Shown: piece after piece, positions 8,301 to 16,728 of the stretch
Numbering within the stretch: the stretch's first letter is position 1
How the letters are laid out: every line of letters starts with the position of its first letter
Origin: an uncultured Ruminococcus sp.
Lineage (GTDB): Bacteria; Bacillota; Clostridia; Oscillospirales; Ruminococcaceae
Assembly (NCBI GenBank): GCA_947624295.1
Contig: CANQJV010000001.1
Coordinates: 124,001 to 188,000, forward strand
Direction: 5' to 3'
Length of the DNA stretch: 64,000 bases
Position numbers and translations under genes: made by a program
The notes under the pieces: model-generated
What the model was told of the DNA's origin: nothing
The model's database searches: none
The model's input: the letters and a program-made list of their open reading frames with translations, nothing else

Positions 8301-9302
8301 TTATTGAAGTTCTTCGTGTTCGTATATCATAGGACGGCTCATAAGGGCAGTAATCGCTTCCTGAGCACTTCCGCCGTGGAAAAGTACCCTGTTAAGCTGT
8401 TCAGTTATCGGCATTTCCACGCCCAATTTCTGCGCCAGTTTATAAGCAGAATGGCAACAGCAGTAACCCTCAACCGTACCGACTTGTTTAACGGCATCTT
8501 CAGGCGATATACCCTGCCCTATAAGTTTACCTGCTCTTGCGTTTCTGCTATGGACGCTTGTGCAGGTGACAATCAAATCGCCTATACCTGTAAGACCGCT
8601 GAAAGTAACAGGATTTGCTCCGGCTGCGCTCCCTAAGCGTGAAATTTCGTGGATACCTCGTGTCATAAGTGCAGCTTTTGTATTGTCACCTCCGCCCATA
8701 CCGTCGCAAATTCCACAACAAAGTGCTATAATATTCTTCAAAGCTCCGCCCAACTCACAACCTTTTACATCGTCATTGAGGTAAATCCGCAGTGTATTTC
8801 CGCCTAATTCCTGCTGTATATATTTAGCGCACTCTCTGTTTTCTGAAGCGGCAACAATTGTTGTGGGTATAGCTCTTGCGACTTCTTCAGCGTGGGAAGG
8901 TCCTGATAATACGACAAGTTTGTCAGTACCTGTTTCTTCGGTAATCACCTCACTCATCAATTTAAGAGTACCTTCCTCGATACCTTTACCCGTATTCACA
9001 ACAACCATTTTGTCATTTACATACGGTTTAGCGAGTTGAGCGACTGACCGTGTGAAACTTGACGGTATACCGAAAATAAGTATATCGCAGTTTTCTATAC
9101 ACGAAATATCACTTGTGAGATTGATTTCAGGGGGGATTTTTACGCCGGGTAACTTCTGAATATGCTCACCGTTCGCCTTTATATCGTCAATTTCCTGTTG
9201 AAACTTAGACCAGACTGTTATTTTGTGTCTGCCTTTACGTAACGCAGTCAGCGCAAGACTTAACCCGAATCCGCCTGAACCTAAAATAACAATATCAGCC
9301 AT
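8301..9302 (-). CDS. gpsA: NAD(P)+-dependent glycerol-3-phosphate dehydrogenase
   Basis: Reduces dihydroxyacetone phosphate to sn-glycerol-3-phosphate for phospholipid synthesis in the cytoplasm. The Rossmann motif GSGGFG is at residues 8-13; the family more often has GxGxWG. GGALKNIIAL (about 185-194) holds the catalytic lysine, and the C-terminal domain is complete at 333 residues. It follows plsY and der, giving the typical clostridial order der-plsY-gpsA, in which PlsY uses the product of GpsA. A 20-bp gap separates it from plsY. Confidence 0.96.
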   Translation of the reverse strand: MADIVILGSGGFGLSLALTALRKGRHKITVWSKFQQEIDDIKANGEHIQKLPGVKIPPEINLTSDISCIENCDILIFGIPSSFTRSVAQLAKPYVNDKMVVVNTGKGIEEGTLKLMSEVITEETGTDKLVVLSGPSHAEEVARAIPTTIVAASENRECAKYIQQELGGNTLRIYLNDDVKGCELGGALKNIIALCCGICDGMGGGDNTKAALMTRGIHEISRLGSAAGANPVTFSGLTGIGDLIVTCTSVHSRNARAGKLIGQGISPEDAVKQVGTVEGYCCCHSAYKLAQKLGVEMPITEQLNRVLFHGGSAQEAITALMSRPMIYEHEELQ

Positions 9303-9323
9303 ATTATACCGCCTTTCGTTAAA

Positions 9324-9995
9324 TTATTTTTCTGTTCTCTTGAAAGAAAACTTTGATTCCGTACCTTCTTTCAGGCGTTCTATGTTGGAACGGTGCATAT
9401 ATATAACCATTGCGGTCATTGGTACGCAGAGTATCATATAGAGGAAACTCCTGCCGAATGAACAGCCGTCCACTATCCACGACATAAGCAGTACAGCAAG
9501 CGGTGCATATGCTGATGCGATTATTGACGACAACGAAACGTACTTCGAAATCGCAAGCATTACCGCAAAAATCACAATCAGTGCAAAAAATACCCGTGGT
9601 TCAATTGCAAGCAGTGACGCTACTCCCACAAGCACGCCTTTTCCGCCTTTGAAGTGGTAATATATCGGGTAAACGTGACCTATAATCGCAAAAAGCCCTG
9701 CAATAAAGCCTATATAGAGTACATCGTTATCAGGCTTGAAACCTGCATGGAGAGCCTCCGCAAACATTTTGGAAACACTTACAGCAAGCACGCCTTTACA
9801 CACGTCACCGATTAAAGTCAACACTGCGCAAGGTACTCCGCAACAGCGGTATGTGTTAGTAAGACCGGCATTTTTACTGCCCATTGTACGAATGTCCTTG
9901 CCTTTAATTAGTTTTACAAAAAAAATCGAAAAGTTTATACTTCCCAGAAGATAGCCAATTACGGCGGAGAGAACTATAGCTAAAAGCACTTTCAT
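9324..9995 (-). CDS. plsY: Acyl-phosphate:glycerol-3-phosphate acyltransferase PlsY
   Basis: Membrane enzyme that acylates position 1 of glycerol-3-phosphate from acyl-phosphate. GSINFSIFFVKLIKGKDIR with GSKNAGLTNTYR (about residues 17-50) and GHVYPIYYHFKGGKGV (about 107-122) are the conserved PlsY loops. Several hydrophobic helices are evident. Length 223 is within the family range. Its ATG overlaps the stop of der (TAATG), indicating translational coupling. Confidence 0.96.
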   Translation of the reverse strand: MKVLLAIVLSAVIGYLLGSINFSIFFVKLIKGKDIRTMGSKNAGLTNTYRCCGVPCAVLTLIGDVCKGVLAVSVSKMFAEALHAGFKPDNDVLYIGFIAGLFAIIGHVYPIYYHFKGGKGVLVGVASLLAIEPRVFFALIVIFAVMLAISKYVSLSSIIASAYAPLAVLLMSWIVDGCSFGRSFLYMILCVPMTAMVIYMHRSNIERLKEGTESKFSFKRTEK

Positions 9996-11323
9996 TATTT
10001 ATCATTTCCTCCTCTTTCACGTACTATAAATCGAACAGGTGTTCCCTCAAGTCCGAATGTCGAACGGATTTGATTCTCAATATATCGCCTGTACGAAAAA
10101 TGAAACAAGTCTGCTTTGTTTACAAATATTACAAATGTCGGCGGTTTAGTTGAGGGCTGAGTGATGTAATATATTTTCAACCGCCTGCCCTTATCGGACG
10201 GAGGCTGTACTCTTGTAGTAGCGTATGCAAGCACATCGTTCAGCATTCCCGTTGAAATTCTCATACTATTCTGTTCGTTAGTGTATTTAATCAACTCATA
10301 TAATTTATCAGTCCGCTGACCTGTTTTCGCCGATATGAACACAAATGGCACATATGACATAAAACTGAAGTCATTTTCGAGTTTAGTACGGAACTCCTGC
10401 ATAGTTTTGTCATTTTTTTCAATTAAATCCCACTTATTCACCGCAACAACGCACGCTTTCCCCTGTTCGTGAGCGTAACCTGCTACTTTGGAATCCTGCT
10501 CCGTGAATCCTGTTGTTGCGTCAATCATAATCACACACACATCCGCACGGTCTACAGCCATATACGCTCTCAACACGCTGAAATGCTCGATTTTCTCAGT
10601 AACTTTTGATTTTTTGCGTATTCCAGCGGTATCAATGAAAACAAATTTACCGTATTCATTTTCAACAACCGTATCAGTTGAATCACGTGTAGTACCTGCT
10701 ATATCCGAAACTATAACTCTTTCCTCGCCTGCAATCCTGTTTATAAGCGATGATTTACCGGCGTTAGGTTTACCGATTACAGCGACTTTCACGAAATCTT
10801 CATCGTATTCTTCTTCGGCACTGTCCGGTAAATATTTATACACCTCGTCAAGCATATCGCCTGTACCGTGACCGTGGACTGACGAAACAGGGTACGGGTC
10901 GCCCAATCCCAAATTATAGAATTCGTATAATTCCATAGGCGGTTCGCCTAAACTGTCAACCTTATTCACGCAAAGTATAACAGGTTTACCGCTTTTCTGC
11001 AATATTTCGGCAACTGCGTAGTCATCGGGAGTAACTCCGCACCGTATATCCGTCACGAAAATTATCACATCAGCTTTTTCTATTGCAATTTCGGACTGTC
11101 TTCTCATCTGGGCAAGTATTACGTCATTGCTGTCAGGTTCGATACCGCCTGTATCAACAACCATAAATTCCTTGTTACGCCACTCGCATTTTGAATATAT
11201 GCGGTCACGGGTAACTCCGGGGGTATCCTCGACAATAGCAAGCCTTTTCCCGATTAACTTGTTGAAAAGCGTTGATTTACCTACATTTGGTCTGCCTACA
11301 ACTGCTACAATTGGTAATGGCAT
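9995..11323 (-). CDS. der: Ribosome-assembly GTPase Der (EngA)
   Basis: Essential GTPase with two tandem G domains and a KH-like C-terminal domain, needed for 50S subunit maturation. First G1 motif GRPNVGKST (about residues 10-18), with DTGG and NKVD; second G1 motif GKPNAGKSS (about 186-194), with DTAG and NKWD. Total 442 residues, standard. It sits between the DUF512 radical SAM gene and plsY, an arrangement common in clostridia. Confidence 0.97.
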   Translation of the reverse strand: MPLPIVAVVGRPNVGKSTLFNKLIGKRLAIVEDTPGVTRDRIYSKCEWRNKEFMVVDTGGIEPDSNDVILAQMRRQSEIAIEKADVIIFVTDIRCGVTPDDYAVAEILQKSGKPVILCVNKVDSLGEPPMELYEFYNLGLGDPYPVSSVHGHGTGDMLDEVYKYLPDSAEEEYDEDFVKVAVIGKPNAGKSSLINRIAGEERVIVSDIAGTTRDSTDTVVENEYGKFVFIDTAGIRKKSKVTEKIEHFSVLRAYMAVDRADVCVIMIDATTGFTEQDSKVAGYAHEQGKACVVAVNKWDLIEKNDKTMQEFRTKLENDFSFMSYVPFVFISAKTGQRTDKLYELIKYTNEQNSMRISTGMLNDVLAYATTRVQPPSDKGRRLKIYYITQPSTKPPTFVIFVNKADLFHFSYRRYIENQIRSTFGLEGTPVRFIVRERGGNDK

Positions 11324-11393
11324 TTTATCTTCTCCTCTCTATATTATATTACCTGAATATTTCCGTTATTCTGCACAAAATCACTGTTCAGAT

Positions 11394-12689
11394 TCATTTT
11401 CCAATAACAGCATCAAGAAATTCAAAACCGTCATTGCTTGTAACCCTGATTTTCGTGTATAATTCCCTTTCAACATCTGATACAGTCATATCATCAAGGA
11501 ATATTTCGCTGTCCGCCATAAGCATTGCAGACGATATAAGCAACTCGTCACCTAATTCCACGCCTCGTAACTGTTCAATAAGGTCATGTGCTGTAATAAG
11601 CCCTGTTACCGTGATTGTTTCGCCGAAAAAATCATTTCTTATACGGTAAACTCTGCATTTCAGCCGTGGGAAATGTTCCTCTGCTTTTTCAGCAAGTCCG
11701 CATATAATCGGGTACGGGCTGTAACCTGTTGCTATCGAAATATGACGTTCTCCGCTCAACTGTTCAGCTGTATCAAGTGCCTGTTCAAATTCGTCAATCA
11801 GTGAACGCAACATTCCGACACCGTTCTCATATTGCGGGAAATCCTCATAGTAAGCCGATTCAGGGAGTTCACGTTCCGCAATCATAAAAAATTCATCAGA
11901 CGGGTAAACTGTCCGTGTACCGTACTCAGACAGGAATTTCTCCTGAAATTCAGCGATAATGTCGATTGTTTCGCCTGCCGACTTCTTGTCAAAAATTTTA
12001 ATCGGGTAAAGTCCGTCACGGTATTTAGTGATTCCCACGGGAACAACTGCCATACTGCTGATATTCGGCATAAGTCCGCCTAAATCCGCAAGTGTCCGCC
12101 GAAGTTCATCGCCGTCATTTATTCCGGGACAGCAAACTATCTGACAATTCAGCTGTATACCGTTTTCCGCAAGCTGATATATATATTTCAACTTTTCGCC
12201 TGCAAATTTATTGTGCATCATTTTGACACGCAAATCGGGGTTAGTCGTGTGAACCGATACGTTTATATTGAGTTTCATAGCGATAATACGGTCAATATCA
12301 GCCTGATTCAGATTCGTAAGCGTTACGTAATTCCCCTGTAAAAACGAGAGTCTTGCATCGTCATCTTTGAAATACAGGGTTTCACGCATATCGGGAGGCA
12401 TCTGGTCAATAAAGCAGAATATGCACTTATTACTGCACCGCTGTTTTTCGTCCATAAGGAAAGTATCGGATTCTATTCCCAAATCGTCATATTCATCTTT
12501 TTCGACAGCAAAAGTCATAATTTGGCTGTCACGGCGTACTGTAAGCAGAACATTTGTTTCAGCAGCATAGTACATATAGTCAAGCACATCTTTTATTGTA
12601 TGCTCGTTGATTTCCAAAAGCAAGTCATTTTTTTTAACACCTGCAATATCAGCCGGTGAACCTGAAACCACGTTTTTTATTTTTACCAT
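11394..12689 (-). CDS. PDZ-radical SAM-DUF512 protein
   Basis: An N-terminal PDZ-like domain (about residues 1-60; GSPADIAGVKKND) is followed by a radical SAM cluster, C85-x3-C89-x2-C92 in CSNKCIFCF. A C-terminal DUF512 region completes the 431 residues. The family is widespread in Firmicutes and usually lies next to der, as here. Its reaction has not been established to my knowledge. Extra cysteines (QIVCCPG) are conserved in the family and may take part in substrate handling, which is inference. The gene starts 20 bp downstream of the rpmF terminator, so it probably has its own promoter or depends on read-through. Confidence 0.9.
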   Translation of the reverse strand: MVKIKNVVSGSPADIAGVKKNDLLLEINEHTIKDVLDYMYYAAETNVLLTVRRDSQIMTFAVEKDEYDDLGIESDTFLMDEKQRCSNKCIFCFIDQMPPDMRETLYFKDDDARLSFLQGNYVTLTNLNQADIDRIIAMKLNINVSVHTTNPDLRVKMMHNKFAGEKLKYIYQLAENGIQLNCQIVCCPGINDGDELRRTLADLGGLMPNISSMAVVPVGITKYRDGLYPIKIFDKKSAGETIDIIAEFQEKFLSEYGTRTVYPSDEFFMIAERELPESAYYEDFPQYENGVGMLRSLIDEFEQALDTAEQLSGERHISIATGYSPYPIICGLAEKAEEHFPRLKCRVYRIRNDFFGETITVTGLITAHDLIEQLRGVELGDELLISSAMLMADSEIFLDDMTVSDVERELYTKIRVTSNDGFEFLDAVIGK

Positions 12690-12708
12690 AAAGCAAAAGC
12701 ACTCCTGT

Positions 12709-12742
12709 AAAAAAAAGAGAGGAAGTTTTGCCTCCTCTCCTC
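12709..12742 (-). terminator. Terminator after rpmF
   Basis: Read on the minus strand, GAGAGGAGG pairs with CTTCCTCTC (one G-T pair) around a CAAAA loop and is followed by eight T residues (plus-strand A-run 12709-12716). It lies 24 bp past the rpmF stop. Confidence 0.85.
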
Positions 12743-12765
12743 CTCATGTATCGGGAATAAGCCGA

Positions 12766-12951
12766 TTATTCAGCGTCAAGGTTGAGAACCTTTACGCCCT
12801 TATAGAATCCGCAGTTTTTGCAAACTTTATGCGGAGCTTTGAATGCACCGCAGTTATCGCATTTGGACATTGCGGGTGTATCGAGTTTCCATACAGCAGA
12901 ACGTCTTTTATCACGTCTTGCTTTGGAAGTTTTTCTCTTTGGTACAGCCAT
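12766..12951 (-). CDS. rpmF: 50S ribosomal protein L32
   Basis: A 61-residue basic protein beginning MAVPKRKTSKARRDKRR, the L32 signature. Two CxxC pairs (CDNCGAF and CKNCGFY) make it the zinc-binding type. It follows yceD by 56 bp, the standard yceD-rpmF arrangement, and is closed by its own terminator. The L32 paralogue lacking cysteines found in some Firmicutes is not seen here. Confidence 0.98.
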   Translation of the reverse strand: MAVPKRKTSKARRDKRRSAVWKLDTPAMSKCDNCGAFKAPHKVCKNCGFYKGVKVLNLDAE

Positions 12952-13007
12952 TTTGGCACCTCCTTAATACGAGTTTCACAACTCAGATAGTCAGATTCCC
13001 CTGAAAA

Positions 13008-13499
13008 TCATTGCAAGTCGCCAATTCTCCTCACGCCGAAATCCGAAGAAATCTGTTGATGTTCGCAGAAAGATTCGTTCAGATTACAGCCACAAACCAT
13101 ACAAAGACCTTTACAGTCATCTTTGCACAAATTTTTTGTCGGCAATTGCAAAAGCAAATCAGTCACTGCAATTTCATTCAGTTCGATGCTCTCGCCGTCC
13201 GCAACGATATAGTCATCGTTATTATCGTCGCTCACGGAAGGAACAACAATATGTTCACAGTCGAAGTGGTAATCTTTCGCCAATTCTTTCAGACAGCGGT
13301 CGCAGGTAGTGAGTAATGAAAAATCAAGTGCAAATTGCAGATAAACAATACCTGCCCTGTTGAAAATCCTGCCCTTAACGGAAACAGGCGAATTGAAGTT
13401 ACAGCCTTTTAACCCGTCAAGCTCGTCTTTTTGAATTTCGTAGTCAATATCAGCAGTTTCGCCTGTGATACTGAAAAGTTGTTTTAAGTTAATCTTCAT
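13008..13499 (-). CDS. yceD: YceD (DUF177) family protein
   Basis: A 163-residue protein of the YceD/DUF177 family, associated with 23S rRNA accumulation and almost always encoded upstream of rpmF, as here. The CDRCLKE motif (about residues 69-75) and the C-terminal cluster CKDDCKGLCMVCGCNLNE with a following Cys/His suggest zinc binding. A consensus promoter lies 33 bp upstream of the start. Confidence 0.93.
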   Translation of the reverse strand: MKINLKQLFSITGETADIDYEIQKDELDGLKGCNFNSPVSVKGRIFNRAGIVYLQFALDFSLLTTCDRCLKELAKDYHFDCEHIVVPSVSDDNNDDYIVADGESIELNEIAVTDLLLQLPTKNLCKDDCKGLCMVCGCNLNESFCEHQQISSDFGVRRIGDLQ

Positions 13500-13531
13500 A
13501 TAACAAATCCTTAAAGAGCATCATATTCTTA

Positions 13532-13560
13532 ATTATACACCAATTGACAGCGTATGTCAA
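13532..13560 (-). promoter_or_regulatory. Consensus sigma-A promoter of yceD-rpmF
   Basis: On the minus strand the -35 box TTGACA (13555-13560) and -10 box TATAAT (13532-13537) are separated by exactly 17 bp. Both hexamers match consensus perfectly. An inverted repeat covers the -35 box and half the spacer. Confidence 0.9.
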
Positions 13561-13561
13561 T
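13543..13561. promoter_or_regulatory. Inverted repeat overlapping the yceD promoter
   Basis: ATTGACA-N5-TGTCAAT is a perfect 7-bp palindromic pair. One arm contains the -35 hexamer and the other lies in the spacer. A protein bound here would block RNA polymerase. It could also arise by chance because the -35 box supplies one arm. Confidence 0.4.
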
Positions 13562-13587
13562 AGTAAATTGAGAATTTTTTGAAAAAA

Positions 13588-13995
13588 TTATTTGATGAAC
13601 TGTTTTACGCTTTCGGGGAGCTCCTCATTATCAGCGGAAACTGTAAATGTTATAACAGAATCATCGCTTGTGAGTTTATCGAGTTTTTCGAGCATTTTAC
13701 CGAAAGCCTCGTAATCTCTGCCGGCAATCCTGAAAATACCGTCAACGAAAACGTCTTTGATGTCGTAGTTACCTGCGAGCATACCTGCAACGAATCCGTA
13801 GAATGAGTCAATGCTGTCGATACCGAACTGTTCAACATCGCACCATCTTACTCTGAAACTGATAGAGCGTCTGATATTGTCGCCCTTTTCAATGCAGACG
13901 ATATTGCCGTTAGTGGACTTTACCGTTTCATTGATTTTGTCGATAAGGATTTTAGTCTTACCTGTACCTTTTTTACCTGTAATAAGTTTAATCAT
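13588..13995 (-). CDS. Small P-loop NTPase of unknown function
   Basis: A 135-residue protein opening with a Walker A motif, TGKKGTGKT (about residues 6-14). A Walker B-like strand (VFVDGIFRI) is near residue 85. Length and motif order resemble a stripped-down P-loop ATPase; similar clostridial proteins are sometimes labelled PilT-like, without support for a motility role. It lies between pgi (43 bp upstream) and the yceD promoter and is probably co-transcribed with pgi. No partner domain, signal or membrane segment is visible. Confidence 0.75.
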   Translation of the reverse strand: MIKLITGKKGTGKTKILIDKINETVKSTNGNIVCIEKGDNIRRSISFRVRWCDVEQFGIDSIDSFYGFVAGMLAGNYDIKDVFVDGIFRIAGRDYEAFGKMLEKLDKLTSDDSVITFTVSADNEELPESVKQFIK

Positions 13996-14038
13996 TTTTA
14001 TTTCTCCTTCCGTCTTTGCAGACAGTTATTTGATTATT

Positions 14039-15373
14039 TTAACCGAGTTTTGCCTCAAGTTCAGCCTTTGCGCCCTCATAGCCCGGTTTACCGAGAAGCG
14101 CAAACATATTTGACTTATAACTTTCAACACCCGGCTGATTGAACGGATTTACGCCGAGAACATAGCCTGATACAGCGCAAGCCTTTTCGAAGAAGTAAAT
14201 CATATAGCCAACACTTTTTTCAGTTGTGTCATCGAGTTCAAGAATGATATTAGGTACACCGCCCTCTGTATGTGCAAGGACTGTTCCCTCAAATGCACGG
14301 CGGTTTACAACGGACATATTCTGATTTGTGAGGAAATTCAAGCCGTCAAGGTTTTCCTCATCTGGTTCAAGGAACAAATCAGTTTTCGGCTTTTTGATGT
14401 CAACGACAGTTTCGAACATAATTCTTGCGCCGTCCTGAATATATTGTCCCATAGAATGCAAATCAGTCGAGAAAGTAACTGATGCAGGGAAAATGCCCTT
14501 ATTATCCTTGCCTTCACTCTCGCCGAACAATTGTTTGTACCATTCAGCCATCATCACGAAACTCGGGTCATATGAAACAAGCAGTTCAACAGCTTTACCT
14601 TTTCTGTAGAGTATATTGCGGATAGCAGCGTATTTATAGCAATCGTTGTTATCGAAATCAGCGCAGAAATCAGCCTGAGCTTTAGCGGCACCTCTCATAA
14701 GAGCGTCTATATCACAGCCTGCAACTGCTATCGGCAACAAGCCTACTGCTGTAAGTACTGAGAAACGTCCGCCTACATCGTCAGGAATAACAAAAGTTTC
14801 ATAGCCTTCAGTGTCGGAGAGATTCTTGAGAGTACCACGAGCTTTGTCAGTAGTCGCAAAAATACGGTTTTTAGCTTCTTCTTTACCGTATTTCTCCTCA
14901 ACCATTTTCTTGAAAATGCGGAAAGCAAGTGCAGGTTCAGTTGTTGTACCCGACTTTGATATTACGTTTACAGAAAAATCCTTATCTTTACAGAGTGAAA
15001 TAATCTCATTGAGATATGTAGGATTGATACTGTTGCCGACGTAGTAAATATCAGGTGTATCTTTTGCGATATTGTTATAGAGAGGCGATTTGAGGAGTTC
15101 GATAGCAGCTCTTGCTCCGAGGTACGAACCGCCGATTCCTATAACAATGAGAATATCGGAATTTGACTTGATTTTTTCAGCAGCAGCCTTGATTCTTGCA
15201 AATTCTTCCTTATCGTAGTCTGTAGGCAAATTCACCCAGCCGAGAAAATCATTTCCAAGACCTGTTTTTTCGTGAAGTGCCTTTACAGCCGTTTCAACTT
15301 GCGGTTTTATACCTGCGAGTTCGTCAGCATTGATAAAATCTTTAAGATACTTTACATTAACTTTCAGTGACAT
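14039..15373 (-). CDS. pgi: Glucose-6-phosphate isomerase
   Basis: Interconverts glucose-6-phosphate and fructose-6-phosphate in glycolysis. The sugar-phosphate loop [16 protein letters not shown] (about residues 79-94), the [10 protein letters not shown] motif (about 139-148) and the C-terminal EGGVPN and [12 protein letters not shown] segments are all present. The 444-residue length is that of the short bacterial enzyme. A good promoter and a GGAGGT ribosome site precede ATG 15373. Confidence 0.97.
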   Translation of the reverse strand: MSLKVNVKYLKDFINADELAGIKPQVETAVKALHEKTGLGNDFLGWVNLPTDYDKEEFARIKAAAEKIKSNSDILIVIGIGGSYLGARAAIELLKSPLYNNIAKDTPDIYYVGNSINPTYLNEIISLCKDKDFSVNVISKSGTTTEPALAFRIFKKMVEEKYGKEEAKNRIFATTDKARGTLKNLSDTEGYETFVIPDDVGGRFSVLTAVGLLPIAVAGCDIDALMRGAAKAQADFCADFDNNDCYKYAAIRNILYRKGKAVELLVSYDPSFVMMAEWYKQLFGESEGKDNKGIFPASVTFSTDLHSMGQYIQDGARIMFETVVDIKKPKTDLFLEPDEENLDGLNFLTNQNMSVVNRRAFEGTVLAHTEGGVPNIILELDDTTEKSVGYMIYFFEKACAVSGYVLGVNPFNQPGVESYKSNMFALLGKPGYEGAKAELEAKLG

Positions 15374-15427
15374 TTTGAAATACCTCCATAGTGTGGGAAA
15401 ATCCGCACTTTATAAATTATCTATTAA

Positions 15428-15456
15428 ATTATACCACATTTTTCAAGATTTTTCAA
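15428..15456 (-). promoter_or_regulatory. Promoter of pgi
   Basis: Minus strand: -35 TTGAAA (15451-15456), 17-bp spacer, -10 TATAAT (15428-15433). It lies about 55 bp upstream of the pgi start, between pgi and the PBP5-like gene. Confidence 0.8.
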
Positions 15457-15509
15457 GTATCTTTATAAAGCAATTAAACTTTTGTCAATCATAACAGTTT
15501 TCAACAGTA

Positions 15510-16649
15510 TTATTTTAGCAAATTGCACAACGTTTCCCGGAGAATATACCCGAATGTCAACTTATTTACGCTGTTACTTGTGACTATATCAATTTCACAC
15601 ACGAGATTTTTCTCACTGTAAAAGCCTGCTGTACCGATTTTCTGTCCCTTTTTAACAGGTGCTGTAATATATTCTGGTAAAACTACCACTGTACTCAACT
15701 CGTTAACTCCACGAGGAACAACAAGATTGCTCTGATTCCTCAATCGTATTTCTACCGCTGTATCTTCCCCGTTACGTACTCTCAAAGGCATAAGCATTTC
15801 GTCAGGGAACATTGTTGCTGTTACTTTGTACTCGCTGAATCCTCTGTTTATCAGCTTTTTAGCTTTCCCGAACGAAATATCCTCATTTTCAGCACCTAAA
15901 ACCACTGCTATATAACTCATTCCGCTGTCATTTTCACCGCCCTCTGCTATACAATAGCCTGATTGTTCCGAATGGCAAGCCTTAAAACCTATGTGCTTAT
16001 CGTACGTCCTTGCAAGCGTATTTTCGTTGACAAGTTCCGTCTGTCCTGCTTTCACGAAATCACGCCACGTCTTGAAATACGGTTTCATAAACTCATATTT
16101 TGCCAATTTAGAGCAGATAACGCTTATATCGTGCGCTGTAGTGTATTCCCTTTCATCGTAGTACCCGTACGGCGAATAAAATGCAGTATCACGCAAACCC
16201 ATATCAAACGCTTCACTGTTCATACGTTTAACAAATTCCTCAACAGTTCTTTCGGACTGCTCCGCAAGTACCGTCACTGCATCATTGGCGTTCCCTATGA
16301 TAACTGATTTAACAAGTTCCTCGACTGTCATTTTGTCGCCCGATTCAAGCCACACAACTGCACCCTTTGTCCCTGTTACTGATGACGATGCTGTAAGTTC
16401 CGTTGTAAGGCGATATTTGCCGGTTTCGATGTCCTCCGCCACAAGCAGTAATGTCATAAGTTTCCCCATATAGCCTGCATTTAACCGCATAGACTGATTT
16501 TCCCCGTCAATTACAGTACCTGTTACGGATTCAATTAAAATATATGACTTTATATTTTCGGACTCCTCTGCTGACGAATTTATAGGCATATACAGCAAAA
16601 AATTCATCAGTGCAATCAAAATAATACAAATTTTTTTAATTTTCTTCAT
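15510..16649 (-). CDS. PBP5/DacA-like D-Ala-D-Ala carboxypeptidase homologue, catalytic motifs lost
   Basis: Exported protein with a signal peptide (hydrophobic CIILIALMNFLLYMP) and the full S11 carboxypeptidase fold followed by a PBP5_C-like beta domain. All three catalytic motifs are altered. The SxxK serine is Tyr: GYMGKLMT where active enzymes read ASxxKxMT (Tyr codon 16470-16472). The SxN motif reads NAN (IIGNANDA). KTG reads KAC (IGFKACHSEQSGYC). The frame is intact, so the protein is probably made but cannot acylate. It may bind peptidoglycan or act as a regulator. GGGTGA supports the ATG at 16649; GTG 16658 and ATG 16655 are alternatives. Its neighbour is another dead carboxypeptidase homologue. 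Confidence 0.88.
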   Translation of the reverse strand: MKKIKKICIILIALMNFLLYMPINSSAEESENIKSYILIESVTGTVIDGENQSMRLNAGYMGKLMTLLLVAEDIETGKYRLTTELTASSSVTGTKGAVVWLESGDKMTVEELVKSVIIGNANDAVTVLAEQSERTVEEFVKRMNSEAFDMGLRDTAFYSPYGYYDEREYTTAHDISVICSKLAKYEFMKPYFKTWRDFVKAGQTELVNENTLARTYDKHIGFKACHSEQSGYCIAEGGENDSGMSYIAVVLGAENEDISFGKAKKLINRGFSEYKVTATMFPDEMLMPLRVRNGEDTAVEIRLRNQSNLVVPRGVNELSTVVVLPEYITAPVKKGQKIGTAGFYSEKNLVCEIDIVTSNSVNKLTFGYILRETLCNLLK

Positions 16650-16694
16650 TCTCATCACCCGAAATTATTTTATGCTGAAAACGCCCGTATTATA

Positions 16695-16720
16695 CAAAAA
16701 ACTCCGGCTTATACCGGAGC
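16695..16720 (-). terminator. Terminator after the VanY-like gene
   Basis: Minus strand: CTCCGG pairs with CCGGAG (16714-16719 with 16702-16707) around a 6-nt loop, followed by TTTTTT. It begins 9 bp past the stop of the VanY-like gene and separates it from the PBP5-like gene. Confidence 0.88.
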
Positions 16721-16728
16721 TTGCGAAG

